DNA of 64,000 nucleotides from Desulfobacterales bacterium (GTDB taxonomy: Bacteria; Desulfobacterota; Desulfobulbia; Desulfobulbales; JAGXFP01): contig JAGXFP010000047.1 in NCBI GenBank assembly GCA_024637225.1, positions 1 to 64,000 on the forward strand. The letters are read 5' to 3'. Under the pieces are notes generated by a model, which saw nothing but the letters and a program-made list of their open reading frames with translations, searched no databases and was not told where the DNA came from. The position numbers were made by a program, and so were the translations under genes. Below are positions 27,021 through 36,546 of the stretch, in pieces. How positions within the stretch are numbered: position 1 is the stretch's first letter; each line of letters starts with the position of its first letter.

Positions 27021-27596
27021 CTAAACAGAAACCTTGCCGATCAGCCAGGCCAGGTTCTCCCCCAGATCCCGCATGGTTTTGACCCCTTCCGCGTCATCCA
27101 GCACCTCGCCGGGATTCTTGCCGATCCCGATATTCCAGTAGGAAGAGCCGGCCACGATCATCTGTCCGATCAGAAAGAAGTTGTTCAGGGAGCTGAAGAC
27201 GTGGGAGGCGCCGGCCCGCCGCACCGCCACCACCGAAGCCCCGACCTTGCGCCGGAAGATATCGTTATTGGCCCGGCTGACCATGCCGGTTCGTTCGATA
27301 AAGGCCTTCATATTGGCCGAGACATCGGCGAAATAGGTGGGTGAGCCGAGAATAATGCCGTCGGCTCCCCGCATCTTGCCGATCGCCTCATTGATGAGAT
27401 CGTCATCCACCGCGCAGCGGCAGTCCTTGGTCTCGAAGCACTGATAGCATGCCTTGCAGCCGCTCAGGTTAATCCCGGCCAGCTCGATCAGTTCAGTCTC
27501 GCCGCCCCGGCTCCTGATCTCTTCCAGGACGATGTTCAATAAAGCCGTGGTGTTGCCGTTCTTGCGGGCGCTGCCGTTAAAAGCGATGACCTTCAT
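27021..27596 (-). CDS. flavodoxin-fold NAD(P)H-dependent oxidoreductase (iron-sulfur flavoprotein-like)
   Basis: A 191-residue cytosolic flavoprotein of the FMN reductase/ISF type. MKVIAFNGSARKNGNTTALL is the FMN phosphate loop, and GIILGSPTYFADVSANMKAF the second FMN segment. The cysteine cluster CKACYQCFETKDCRC (~47-61) resembles the Fe-S ligand region of archaeal/anaerobe ISF proteins, though spacing differs and cluster binding is inference. GAGG precedes the ATG. No operon partner. Confidence 0.85.
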   Translation of the reverse strand: MKVIAFNGSARKNGNTTALLNIVLEEIRSRGGETELIELAGINLSGCKACYQCFETKDCRCAVDDDLINEAIGKMRGADGIILGSPTYFADVSANMKAFIERTGMVSRANNDIFRRKVGASVVAVRRAGASHVFSSLNNFFLIGQMIVAGSSYWNIGIGKNPGEVLDDAEGVKTMRDLGENLAWLIGKVSV

Positions 27597-27655
27597 TATT
27601 TAACCTCGTTAATTGTTTTGGTTTACAGTTCACAAAAAGTCAAAAATGAGAAAAC

Positions 27656-30142
27656 TTAATCGATTTTGACCCCCCAGATATCCCGGGCATATTCGCGCAC
27701 GGCCCGGTCGCTTGAGAACTTACCCATCCGGGCCACATTGAGAATCGCCCGCCGGGCCCATTCCCGCCGATCACGATATACCTCTTCCACCGCGTTCTGA
27801 CAGACCAGATAAGAGCCGAGATCCTTCAAAACCAGATAGGGATCGTTGGGATCAAGCAGACTGTCGACGATCGGCTTGAACAGTTCACGGTCCCCACCAC
27901 TGAACTCGCCTTTAGCGATACCGTCGATCACCCCGGCTATGGCGGGATCGGAGAGATAGATATCCCCGGGAGATCGCTTCGGCGCCTGTTTTTCTTCGGC
28001 CACCTCCCCGGCGGTCATCCCGAAGATGAAGATGTTATCCGGGCCGACCTCATCCCTGATCTCGATATTGGCGCCGTCCAGGGTGCCGATGGTCAGGGCT
28101 CCGTTCAGGGCGAATTTCATATTACCGGTTCCGGAGGCCTCGGTGCCGGCCGTGGAGATCTGTTCGGAGAGATCGGCGGCCGGGAAGATCTTCTCGGCCA
28201 GGGAAACCCCGTAGTTGGGGATAAAGACCAGTTTGAGCCGGCCGGCCGTTCGGGGGTCGCGGTTAACCACCTCCCCTACCGAGGTGATCAGCTTGATGAT
28301 CAGTTTGGCCATGGCATAGGATGGCGGCGCCTTGCCGGCAAAAATCACGGTCCGGGGCACGGTCTCCAGTTCCGGGTCGGAACGGAGCCGGTGATAGAGG
28401 TGGATGACATGCAGGATGTTGAGCAGCTGCCGTTTGTATTCGTGAATACGCTTGATCTGGACATCGAACATGGTGTCCGGTGATACCTCGACACCGCAGA
28501 CCTGGCCGATATACTCGGCCAGCCGTGTCTTGTTGTCCTGCTTGGCTGCGCGCCACTCATCGACAAAGGCGGAATCTTCGGCCAGCGGCTCCAGCTGGCG
28601 GAGCTGATCGAGATCCACCACCCAGCCCTCGCCGATCCGGCCGCAGATCAGTCCGGCCAGGCCGGGATTGCATTTGAGAAGCCAGCGGCGCTGGGTGACG
28701 CCGTTAGTCTTGCAGTTGAAGCGGGTGGGAAAGAACTCGTCAAAAAGCCGGAATATCCTTGATCTCATCAATTCGGTATGAATCTCGGCAACCCCGTTGA
28801 CCGAATGGCTGCCGACGATGGCCAGGTGGGCCATCCGCACCCGCTTCTCCGGCTCCTCGGCGATGATCGACATATCGCGCTGCCGGTCAAGATCCCCCGG
28901 ATAACAGGCTGCAACCTCCTCAAGAAAAAGATGGTTGATCATGTAGATGATTTCCAGGTGCCGGGGCAGCATTTTCCCGAGCAGCTTAACCGACCAGGTT
29001 TCCAGCGCCTCCGGCATCAGGGTGTGATTGGTGTAGGCGAAGGTGGCCACGCAAATCGACCAGGCCCTATCCCAGTCGAGCCCCTCGATATCAACCAGCA
29101 AGCGCATCAGCTCCGGAATGGCAATGGCCGGATGGGTGTCGTTAAGCTGGACCGCGATCCGCTCGCTGAACTTGTCGAAGTCGCCGTTCTTTTTGGTATA
29201 ACGCCGCATGATGTCCTGGAAGGTCGCGGCCACGAAAAAATATTCCTGCTTGAGGCGCAGCTCCTTGCCCTCCACAACCTGATCGGCCGGGTAAAGGACC
29301 TTGGAAACCGTCTCCGAGCTAACCTTTTCCTTGACCGCCTCAATGTAATTACCCTTAACGAAATAGCTCAAATTGAACTCCCGGGAGGCCTTGGCGGTCC
29401 AGAGCCGCATATTTACCACCTGGTCGTTCATAAAGCCGGGAACCAGCATATCGCAGGCCATCGCCATGACAATATCGGTATCCACCCATTCGTTGCGGGT
29501 CCGACCATGCTCATCAACAGAGGTTTGCACCCGGCCATAGAAACCGATCGGATGCAGGTGCTGGGGCCGTTCGAACTCCCAGGGATTTCCGTAACGCATC
29601 CAGTTGTCCGGGGTTTCGACCTGGTAGCCGTCGAGTAGATGCTGATAGAAAAGGCCGTACTCATAACGGATCCCATAGCCATAGCCGGGCACGCCGAGAG
29701 TGGCCATCGAATCGAGAAAGCAGGACGCCAGCCGGCCCAGGCCGCCGTTGCCGAGGGCGGCGTCCTCCTCCTGCTCGCGAACCTCTTCCAGATCGTAACC
29801 GAGCCGCTCCACCGCTTCGGTCAGCGGCCCCTGCATCCCGAGGTTGATCATGCTGTTGCCGAGAGAACGGCCGACCAGAAATTCGAGGGAGAGGTAGTAG
29901 ACCCTTTTCTTGTGCTGTTCGTAGTAACTTTTCTGGGTATTGATCCATCTTTCGATGAGGTTATCCCGCAGAACATAGGATACGGCTTTGCAGAAATCGG
30001 TATTGCTGGCCCGGCTGGGATCGCGCCCCAGAAAACTGAGAAGGTGATGGTTCAGGACTTTCTGCAATTCCGCGACGGACATGGTCCGGCCGGCTGAACA
30101 GAAACAAACAGGCCCCGATGCTTTCAAAGGAATTTCAGACAT
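27656..30142 (-). CDS. glgP: glycogen/maltodextrin phosphorylase
   Basis: Releases glucose-1-phosphate from alpha-1,4-glucans using PLP. The 828-residue product has family blocks VYYLSLEFLVGRSLGNSMINL, NGGLGRLASCFLDSMA, NDTHPAIAIPELMRLLVD, RIHEYKRQLLN and the PLP-lysine region EASGTGNMKFALNGALTIGT. It begins MSEIPLKAS; the ATG at 30082 (MSVAELQ) is possible because no ribosome site is clear at either. Its location near the HAD-TPP and GH65 genes fits storage-carbohydrate turnover to glucose phosphates. No synthase (glgA) is in view. Confidence 0.95.
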   Translation of the reverse strand: MSEIPLKASGPVCFCSAGRTMSVAELQKVLNHHLLSFLGRDPSRASNTDFCKAVSYVLRDNLIERWINTQKSYYEQHKKRVYYLSLEFLVGRSLGNSMINLGMQGPLTEAVERLGYDLEEVREQEEDAALGNGGLGRLASCFLDSMATLGVPGYGYGIRYEYGLFYQHLLDGYQVETPDNWMRYGNPWEFERPQHLHPIGFYGRVQTSVDEHGRTRNEWVDTDIVMAMACDMLVPGFMNDQVVNMRLWTAKASREFNLSYFVKGNYIEAVKEKVSSETVSKVLYPADQVVEGKELRLKQEYFFVAATFQDIMRRYTKKNGDFDKFSERIAVQLNDTHPAIAIPELMRLLVDIEGLDWDRAWSICVATFAYTNHTLMPEALETWSVKLLGKMLPRHLEIIYMINHLFLEEVAACYPGDLDRQRDMSIIAEEPEKRVRMAHLAIVGSHSVNGVAEIHTELMRSRIFRLFDEFFPTRFNCKTNGVTQRRWLLKCNPGLAGLICGRIGEGWVVDLDQLRQLEPLAEDSAFVDEWRAAKQDNKTRLAEYIGQVCGVEVSPDTMFDVQIKRIHEYKRQLLNILHVIHLYHRLRSDPELETVPRTVIFAGKAPPSYAMAKLIIKLITSVGEVVNRDPRTAGRLKLVFIPNYGVSLAEKIFPAADLSEQISTAGTEASGTGNMKFALNGALTIGTLDGANIEIRDEVGPDNIFIFGMTAGEVAEEKQAPKRSPGDIYLSDPAIAGVIDGIAKGEFSGGDRELFKPIVDSLLDPNDPYLVLKDLGSYLVCQNAVEEVYRDRREWARRAILNVARMGKFSSDRAVREYARDIWGVKID

Positions 30143-30290
30143 AGAGATCACACTGGGTTATTTGATTTATCGCTTCAGTTTCTTAACTTTGGACGAGATC
30201 ATCGTTTTCAGGGAGAAAACTTTTATCAGGTTAATCAGTCTACCAAAAAAAAATCCCGGCAGAACAATTAAAATTATTGTCCGAGATCAT

Positions 30291-31769
30291 TCAATCCCGC
30301 TCTTCAGGCCTCGCCGCCAGAAAAGCGCGGACCCAATCTTTGGCCTGCTCTTTTCCCTCAATTTCCCCGGCAACCCGGGCCTGTTCCAGTCCCGAAAGAA
30401 TCCGCCCGAACAATGGTCCCGGCTCAAGTCCCATCTCCTTAAGATCATGGCCGGTCAGGAGGGGCGGTCCGCTGAGGACCGGCCGGATCGATTCCCGGTA
30501 GACCTTGTCAATTCTAGCATAGAGATTGGCCAGATCCTCTTCCATGTCCGCGGGGCGCAGAGGTCCCTGGGAGGCCAGGCTGTCGGCCATGGCCAGCATG
30601 AAAAGGCCCGGCAGATCCTCTCCGGCGGCCTTGACCAGCCGCAGACAGGCCTTGGGGGTGATGCCGCTCTTGCGAACGGCGTTACTGAGATGAAACGGAT
30701 ACATGTGCAGTTCGATAAGCCTGGTCACGGTCCGCAGATGGTCCCGGCTCCAGCGAAGGCGGCGGCCGATCCCCGTAAAGATCTCCGCCCCGGCCTGATC
30801 GTGATTGTAAAAGGTGGTACGACCGTCCTCCCTGGTTTCGCAGGTTTCAGGTTTGCCGAGATCATGGAACAGGGCGGCCCATTTCAGCAATCGGGGACGG
30901 GATGGGGCGGCCAGATAAGCACGGAAATGATCGGGATGCTCCGGGAAAAAGAGGGACGGCTCAGCAATTATTTTTTCAACGGCGGCCAGGGCGGCGAGGT
31001 TATGGCTCAAGACATCGAGATGATGACTGGCCGGCTGCTCAAGCCCCTTACCCGGTAACAGTTCCGGGAAAATCACCCCGAGTATGCCGGCCTCGTTCAT
31101 TTCGGCGACGGTCACTGCGGCCCGGTCGCTGGCCATGATTGCCATAAGTTCGTAGTTGATCCTTTCGGGGGCCGGGCGGCGGAGCAGCTCCCCCCTCGGG
31201 ATTATCCACTCCCGGGTCTGGGGTTCAATCGTAAAAGAAAGACAGGCAGCGAAACGATAGGCCCGAAGCAGACGAAGTGGATCATTCTCGAATACCTCGG
31301 CGGCAGGCGCCCGGATCAAACCTCCGGCGAGATCGGCCGCCCCCCCTAGGGGGTCGATCAGCGACAAAGGCTCACGCAGGGTTCCGGTGACCCGGTCCAG
31401 GGCCACCCCCATGGCGTTGATCGAAAAGTCGCGGCGGGACAGATCGTCGACAATCCCGGAGGTTCCCTCCCGAAAAGAGGAGATATCGACGGTAAGGCCG
31501 TCCGTCACCACGCGGCCGACCCTTTCCCGCTCATCAAGGGGCACGAAGGCGCCGCCGGTCTCTCCGGCCAGAAAGCGAGCCGCGGCAAGGCCGTCGCCGG
31601 CCACGGTCAAGTCCAAGTCAAAGGCCTGATTACCTCTCAACCAGTCCCGTACCGCGCCACCGGTTACATAGACCTGCCGATAACCTTCGGCCAATTTTTT
31701 AAAGGCCGTTAAAATGGCTGGCGGATACTCATTCAGCCAGTTCCTGGCAAGACTCCGTTCATCAATCAT
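30291..31769 (-). CDS. CCA-adding enzyme / poly(A) polymerase family nucleotidyltransferase with HD domain
   Basis: Class II tRNA nucleotidyltransferase-type protein of 492 residues. Order: polymerase domain with VTGGAVRDWLRG and the metal pair in FDLDLTV (~52-56), RRDFSINAMGV, the RNA-binding region NDPLRLLRAYRFAA, then an HD-type domain (LFHDLGKPETCE, YNHDQAGAEI). HD-containing members include CCA-adding and A-adding enzymes; which activity this one has cannot be told. The stop lies about 370 bp beyond the glgP start. It is followed upstream by repeat B. Confidence 0.87.
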   Translation of the reverse strand: MIDERSLARNWLNEYPPAILTAFKKLAEGYRQVYVTGGAVRDWLRGNQAFDLDLTVAGDGLAAARFLAGETGGAFVPLDERERVGRVVTDGLTVDISSFREGTSGIVDDLSRRDFSINAMGVALDRVTGTLREPLSLIDPLGGAADLAGGLIRAPAAEVFENDPLRLLRAYRFAACLSFTIEPQTREWIIPRGELLRRPAPERINYELMAIMASDRAAVTVAEMNEAGILGVIFPELLPGKGLEQPASHHLDVLSHNLAALAAVEKIIAEPSLFFPEHPDHFRAYLAAPSRPRLLKWAALFHDLGKPETCETREDGRTTFYNHDQAGAEIFTGIGRRLRWSRDHLRTVTRLIELHMYPFHLSNAVRKSGITPKACLRLVKAAGEDLPGLFMLAMADSLASQGPLRPADMEEDLANLYARIDKVYRESIRPVLSGPPLLTGHDLKEMGLEPGPLFGRILSGLEQARVAGEIEGKEQAKDWVRAFLAARPEERD

Positions 31770-31820
31770 CGCTACCCGTACAACAAAAAAGATTTTAATA
31801 AAACTCCAGGCCCGTTAATA

Positions 31821-32016
31821 TTGACATGTTTGCAAAAGTCAAAAATGGGATGGCTAAGCATGCAATACCCTTTGCGGGTGAAAATCGTCAGATCCAAGGC
31901 GCGCAGATTTCGAGGAATGAAGCGTACTTTCAGTACGCTGCAATGACGAGACAATTTGCAGCAACAAAGGAGCTGGCGATTTATGCCCTTGAGGGTGCTT
32001 TTTGCGACGCCATCAA
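31821..32016 (+). repeat. repeat family B, copy 3
   Basis: About 196 bp. The right end TGCTTTTTGCGACGCCATCAA is intact; the left end (TTGACATGTTTGCAAAAGTC) has diverged. It contains AATCGTCAGATCCAAGGCGCGC, the GCGTACTTTCAGTACGC hairpin and GGAGCTGGCGATTTATGCCC as in copy 1, plus an extra 20-bp segment near 31860. It sits between divergent genes. Confidence 0.86.
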
Positions 32017-32062
32017 ATACTAACCAGACCATATATATACTAACCCATTCCAAAGAGTCCGG

Positions 32063-33025
32063 ATGAATATAAAACCACTGTACCGGGAAATCCTCCTGGC
32101 CCGGATCGACCTGACCGATCAAACTTTTCGGCTGGCCCCGGTCGAAAACGAGGAGACTGAAGACCGCTCCTGTGACTTCATTACCAGATGGGCCGTCATT
32201 CACCCCCCGATTCTGCAAGAGAAAGAAGAGGACGGCTTCATTATAGTTACCGGACGCCAACAGATCATCGCCGCCCGGGGTCTCCCCGATAAAGAGTGCT
32301 GCGGCTGCCTGATCCTCCCGAGCGACACTCCGGCCCTTGATCTTTTAGCCTTGGCACTCCAGGAGATCCTGCTCCGCCGCCCCGCCACGCCGATCGAGAA
32401 GGCGGTCTGCTGGCAAAAGGGGGTAACCCTCGCAGGCCGTGACCGCGCCAGGCAGGAGTTTGGAGCGCTGCTTGAGTTATCCGACCGAATGTCCCCGGCC
32501 GGGCTGGAAAAACTTCTAACCCTCGACCGGGAAATACAGGAGGCCCTGCACCGGGGCAGTCTTGAGCTGAAAACCTGCTTTAAACTTCTGGATATGGCGC
32601 AAGCCGACCGCGCTGCCCTGTTCGGGATCATCGCGCAATTGCGGTTAAGTTCCTCCAATCAGCGCAAAATCATCGAACTTTGCCGCGAACTGGAGAAACG
32701 CGAGGCCCGATCTATAGCAGAGATCCTCACCGAGTCCGAATGCCTTGAGATCATCAACCATGCCGAGGCGAATCCTCCCCAGAAAACCGCGATGCTGATG
32801 AACTGGCTGACAGGCAGATGTTACCCTCGCTTGAGCGAAGCCGAGGCGGCGTTTCGCGGTTTCGTCGCCAAATTAAGATTGCCCAGAGGAGTTTCGATCG
32901 AACACGCGACCTCATTCGAGAAAGATTCCCTGAAACTGGCCATCGAATTTGCCGACCGGGAACAGCTGGCGGAAAAATGGCCGATAATCTGCAAAGCCTT
33001 TACCTCCGGCCAGCAAGGACGATAA
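32063..33025 (+). CDS. ParB-like nucleoid/partition protein, orphan
   Basis: A 320-residue soluble protein. Residues ~45-95 (AVIHPPILQEKEEDGFIIVTGRQQIIAARGL) resemble the ParB N-terminal/sulfiredoxin fold, where a HPP-I-L opening and VTGRQQ-A loop replace the usual GxRR box. A helix-turn-helix-like stretch (~SLELKTCFKLLDMAQADRAAL) follows. No parA is adjacent and the canonical GERRxRA motif is not intact, so chromosome partition is not assured. A DNA-binding role is the likely reading. Confidence 0.6.
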   Translation: MNIKPLYREILLARIDLTDQTFRLAPVENEETEDRSCDFITRWAVIHPPILQEKEEDGFIIVTGRQQIIAARGLPDKECCGCLILPSDTPALDLLALALQEILLRRPATPIEKAVCWQKGVTLAGRDRARQEFGALLELSDRMSPAGLEKLLTLDREIQEALHRGSLELKTCFKLLDMAQADRAALFGIIAQLRLSSSNQRKIIELCRELEKREARSIAEILTESECLEIINHAEANPPQKTAMLMNWLTGRCYPRLSEAEAAFRGFVAKLRLPRGVSIEHATSFEKDSLKLAIEFADREQLAEKWPIICKAFTSGQQGR

Positions 33026-33063
33026 ATCCGCGAAAAAGTCTTGAACAGCAAACAACAGCGTGG

Positions 33064-33480
33064 CTATTCTCCGATGATTTTGACCAGCACCCTCTTTTTA
33101 CGGCCACCGTCGAATTCTCCGTAGAAAATCCTCTCCCAGGTCCCGAAATCAAGCTGTCCCCTGGTGATCGCCACCACCACCTCACGGCCCATGACCTGCC
33201 GCTTCAGATGAGCATCGGCATTGTCTTCATAACCGTTATGGCGGTATTGCGAGACCGGCTCGTGGGGAGCCAGTTTTTCAAGCCATACTTCGTAGTCATG
33301 GTGGAGACCGGATTCGTCGTCATTGATGAAAACCGAGGCGGTTATATGCATGGCGTTAACCAGCACCAGCCCCTCGAGGATCCCGCTTTCCCGCAGACAG
33401 GACTCCACCTCTCCGGTAATATTGACAAAGGCCCTGCGGGTCGGAATATCAAACCACAATTCTTTCCGGTAACTCTTCAT
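33064..33480 (-). CDS. YjbQ/UPF0047 family protein
   Basis: A 138-residue member of the YjbQ family (secondary thiamine-phosphate synthase activity has been reported for E. coli YjbQ). The conserved core is present: [70 protein letters not shown]. The histidines in HITAS, HHDY and DAHLK form the family's metal-like site. AAAGGAG precedes the ATG. The in vivo role is uncertain. Confidence 0.92.
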   Translation of the reverse strand: MKSYRKELWFDIPTRRAFVNITGEVESCLRESGILEGLVLVNAMHITASVFINDDESGLHHDYEVWLEKLAPHEPVSQYRHNGYEDNADAHLKRQVMGREVVVAITRGQLDFGTWERIFYGEFDGGRKKRVLVKIIGE

Positions 33481-33960
33481 TCTCTCTCTCCTTTAACCCT
33501 GATACTGTCGCAAAAGCACCCACAAGGGGCATGCAACCCGATCTACTGCGTCGTGGCGTATTTTTGTTCTTCGGCATACCACATGTATGGAATCAGGCAC
33601 CCATAAATTCCATGAACAAAAATGGGCTTTATGGCCAATTTGTCAATTTCAGGAATAATTCTGAAAAAGATCCGCGCATTACTCTTAAACCCCTAATTTG
33701 CAATAAAAAGTTGTTAAATAATTGCATTTTTGGTTAATGTTAGCGTCATGTCTACAAGATTACTAGTATAAATCCGAGTGGATTTTAATGTTGATGGCGC
33801 CGCAAAAAGAATCCGTCACTTGCGACTGGCATATTTCTGCTTAGCCATTCCGTGATTTTTTTGCGAGTTTGTCAATGTATCCGGACCCATTCCTAAACTG
33901 GGGCCGGCCAACCCATAAAAAACCAGCTGGTAAATAAAAACGGTACCGGGAGGAGTTTTG
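33481..33960. other. intergenic gap with degenerate repeat sequence
   Basis: No convincing gene. GTCGCAAAAGCACCC..AAGGGGCAT at 33507-33532 resembles the reverse complement of the repeat B right end, and GATGGCGCCGCAAAAAG at 33794 resembles its left terminus. The body between them does not match B and may be a different, palindromic repeat (GGCGTATTTTTGTTCTTCGGCATACC). A 68-codon frame here is not called. Confidence 0.4.
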
Positions 33961-34509
33961 ATGAAAAAGATTATAGGAATTGCGGCAATTTTGCTGATCT
34001 GGGTAGGATCGGCAAGCGGCGGAGTACTTAAGGTGAAAGTGCCGGTGGATGAATTGGAACAGATGAAATCCCGGCTTGAAACCCTGGAGAAGAAAAACCA
34101 GGAGCTGAAAAGCGAAATCACAACCCTGTCGCAAACCACAACCGATACCGAGATGAACGAGCGGCTGGAAAAGATGGCCCGGGAAAACGAAGGGCTCCAG
34201 CATGAGTTAAATATCCTGGCTGAGAAAACTACCGATGCCGAGATGAACGAACGGCTGGAAAAGATGGCCCGCGAAAATGAAGAGTTGCACCAGCAAGTCG
34301 CGGCTCTGGCTAAAAACCCCTCGCAAGAAGCCTCTTTAACCGAAAAAAAAGACAGCCGTATCGACGCTCTGGGCCGCGAAAATCGCCAGCTAAAAAGAAC
34401 GGTTACATCTCTTAAAGAATCGGGGACGGTACTGAGAAGCGATCGCCGAACGGCAAGACAGGTCTACTTTGAAGCGAATAAGAAATTCGCCTCCCATTCA
34501 TATAAATAA
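33961..34509 (+). CDS. exported coiled-coil protein with internal duplication
   Basis: A 182-residue protein of no recognised family. Residues 1-~21 form a signal peptide (MKKIIGIAAILLIWVGSASGG). Residues ~25-155 are heptad-rich coiled coil. A unit of about 33 residues containing EMNERLEKMARENE occurs twice in tandem (~60-92 and ~93-125) with nearly identical DNA. The C-terminus is basic. GGGAGGAG before the second start-like codon decides the ATG at 33961. A structural or scaffolding envelope role is a guess. A terminator follows at 34.5 kb. Confidence 0.75.
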   Translation: MKKIIGIAAILLIWVGSASGGVLKVKVPVDELEQMKSRLETLEKKNQELKSEITTLSQTTTDTEMNERLEKMARENEGLQHELNILAEKTTDAEMNERLEKMARENEELHQQVAALAKNPSQEASLTEKKDSRIDALGRENRQLKRTVTSLKESGTVLRSDRRTARQVYFEANKKFASHSYK

Positions 34510-34533
34510 ATCTATTCCTGATTTATCAAGGGG

Positions 34534-34566
34534 CAGCATAACCGAAGGGCTATGCTGTTTCTTTTC
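34534..34566 (+). terminator. rho-independent terminator after the coiled-coil gene
   Basis: CAGCATA and TATGCTG form a 7-bp stem with a 10-base loop, followed by TTTCTTTT. Confidence 0.65.
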
Positions 34567-34635
34567 CCCCCGTTGCACCAGAACTCCAAACAATGTCTCG
34601 TTTTTTTAGTGAAGATCGGTCTGGTCTGCCGGCAG

Positions 34636-36297
34636 TCACATAGCCTGCCTGGCAAAGACGTTGCCCTTCTCGGCCGCCCGGCTGTAATGTTTCTTAACCG
34701 AGGCCGGATTCATTTTAACTCCGGAACCGGTTTCATACATGTATCCCAGAAAAAAAGCGGCCATGGAGTTGCCTTTTTCGGAGGCGGCCTGCCACCATTT
34801 AACCGCTTCGGCGTAGCTTTTCCTGGTTCCTCTGCCGCTACTCTTTAAAAACCCCAAGCGGTACTGGGCGTCTGCATTACCTTTTTGCGCCGCGTCTGCA
34901 TACAATTTTACCGCAGCGCCATCGTCCCTTTTCACGCCTTCTCCGGTTTCATACATGTAACCAAGCCTGTACTGCGCTTCTACATGGCCCTGCCCTGCCG
35001 CTAACCCGTAAAATTTAGCGGCCTCAACCATGGATTGGGGGGTGCCGTCGCCTTGGGCGTAATTTTTACCGGTTTCAAACCGGGCCTCTACATGTCCCCG
35101 TTCGGCCGCGCTCTTGTGCCAGGCAAAGGCTTTGGCCGCGTTCTTATCGACTCCGAATCCTTTCTCGTAAAATCCTGCCAGTTTATACTGGGCTTCGGCA
35201 TCCCCCGCCTCGGCGGCCGTGAGTAGAAGTTCAAGCTCCAGGGCGGCCCCGGCTTGCGCATGACCTTGTTTAGCGGCCATTTTCCACCATTTGTTTGCCT
35301 CTGTCGTGTTCTTGTCAACCGCGTTGCCCGTGGCATACATGAGACCGAGAAGATATTGCGCCTCGGCATGGCCCTTTCCGGCCGCCTGTTCAAATCGCTT
35401 AAATGCTTCGGAATCATTCTGCTGAACTCCTTTACCTTCCTTGTACATCCGCCCCATCAGAAAAACCGCATGGGGATGCTCCTGGCTCAAGGCCCCGGCA
35501 AACGCATACTGGGCCTCGACATGGCCCTGGGCGGCCGCCTTCTGATACCAGCTGATCGCCTTGATGGCATCTTGGGGGGTATCTTTCCCGGCCTCATAAA
35601 ATTTAGCGAGCTTATACTGGGCTTCAGCATTACCCCCTTCGGCGGACCTTTTAACCGCTGCGAATTCATCACCGCCGCCTGCAACCGAGGAACCACCATC
35701 GACAGCTCCCGCCTCGACAGTCACGGCGGTATCGAATTTATCGGCGAGATCGGCTTTCGCCTTCACATGCCCCTGGGCTGCGGCCTTCTTCCACAATCTG
35801 ATCGTTTCGCCATTATCCTGCTCAACCCCCGAACCCGATGCATAAAGGGAACCGAGGGCATATTGCGCTTCGGCATGGCCCAGGTCCGCCGCCTGCTCGA
35901 TGAGCCGAACCGCCGCGTGCAGGTTTTTCTCGACGCCGGCGCCGTCACGATACATCTTGCCGATCAGAAAAGCGGCATCTGGATTACCATCAAGAGCCGT
36001 GGCAAACTCATATTGGGCCTCGACATGCCCCATGGTCGCAGCCTGATGATACCAGTTGACCGCATTGGCGATACTTTTCGTCACCCCGGCTCCTTCCTCA
36101 TAGGATTTCGCCAGATAATACTGGGCCTCGACATCTCCTGATTTGGCCGCGGCGATAACCGAAGCAAAGGGGAGCCCGGCATAGCCGGCGGCCCGGGCGA
36201 ATTCGGCCGACCCAATCAGAACCCCAAAAGCAGCCGCAAGAATCAGGATAAGACGCGGCATCAATACGAGAGTTCCCAGTTTTAAAGTTTCGGACAT
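34636..36297 (-). CDS. exported Sel1-like repeat protein
   Basis: A 553-residue protein made of about eleven Sel1-like (SLR/TPR-type) repeats of ~36 residues, with units such as AEAQYALGSLYASGSGVEQD and VEAQYRLGYMYETGEGVKRD followed by A-x-x-W-x-x-AA-x-x-GH. An N-terminal hydrophobic segment (~13-36, ending ARAAGYAG) is a signal peptide, so it acts in the periplasm or envelope, probably as a protein-interaction scaffold. AGAGG seven bases upstream supports the ATG at 36297. It is divergent from the cytochrome operon across a 250-bp AT-rich gap; a functional link is possible but unproven. Confidence 0.88.
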   Translation of the reverse strand: MSETLKLGTLVLMPRLILILAAAFGVLIGSAEFARAAGYAGLPFASVIAAAKSGDVEAQYYLAKSYEEGAGVTKSIANAVNWYHQAATMGHVEAQYEFATALDGNPDAAFLIGKMYRDGAGVEKNLHAAVRLIEQAADLGHAEAQYALGSLYASGSGVEQDNGETIRLWKKAAAQGHVKAKADLADKFDTAVTVEAGAVDGGSSVAGGGDEFAAVKRSAEGGNAEAQYKLAKFYEAGKDTPQDAIKAISWYQKAAAQGHVEAQYAFAGALSQEHPHAVFLMGRMYKEGKGVQQNDSEAFKRFEQAAGKGHAEAQYLLGLMYATGNAVDKNTTEANKWWKMAAKQGHAQAGAALELELLLTAAEAGDAEAQYKLAGFYEKGFGVDKNAAKAFAWHKSAAERGHVEARFETGKNYAQGDGTPQSMVEAAKFYGLAAGQGHVEAQYRLGYMYETGEGVKRDDGAAVKLYADAAQKGNADAQYRLGFLKSSGRGTRKSYAEAVKWWQAASEKGNSMAAFFLGYMYETGSGVKMNPASVKKHYSRAAEKGNVFARQAM

Positions 36298-36413
36298 CCG
36301 GTGACCTCTTTATTTTTATGTAACTCAGCAATTAGAAAGATAATTAAGATGCAAAAATAATTCAGCCTTCTTTTTATTTTTTACTTTCCTTCTCACATAT
36401 CCTTATTAATATC

Positions 36414-36442
36414 TTGGATTAATTATATTTTCTTGCTATATA
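36414..36442 (+). promoter_or_regulatory. possible promoter of the cytochrome operon
   Basis: TTGGAT, 17 bp, TATATA in an AT-rich gap about 105 bp before the decahaem gene. AT-richness makes chance matches likely, so this is tentative. Confidence 0.35.
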
Positions 36443-36546
36443 ACACCAAATATAGGCTAGCACAAAAAAATCTGTCATTTATTCTGACATTTAAAGCATC
36501 TCTTCTGCAAGTTTAATCTGCGAATCTCAAGGGGAAGGAGAACGGA

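Noticed and set aside
33531-33737. 68-codon frame in the yjbQ downstream gap
   Set aside because: Lies in degenerate repeat sequence with no ribosome site.
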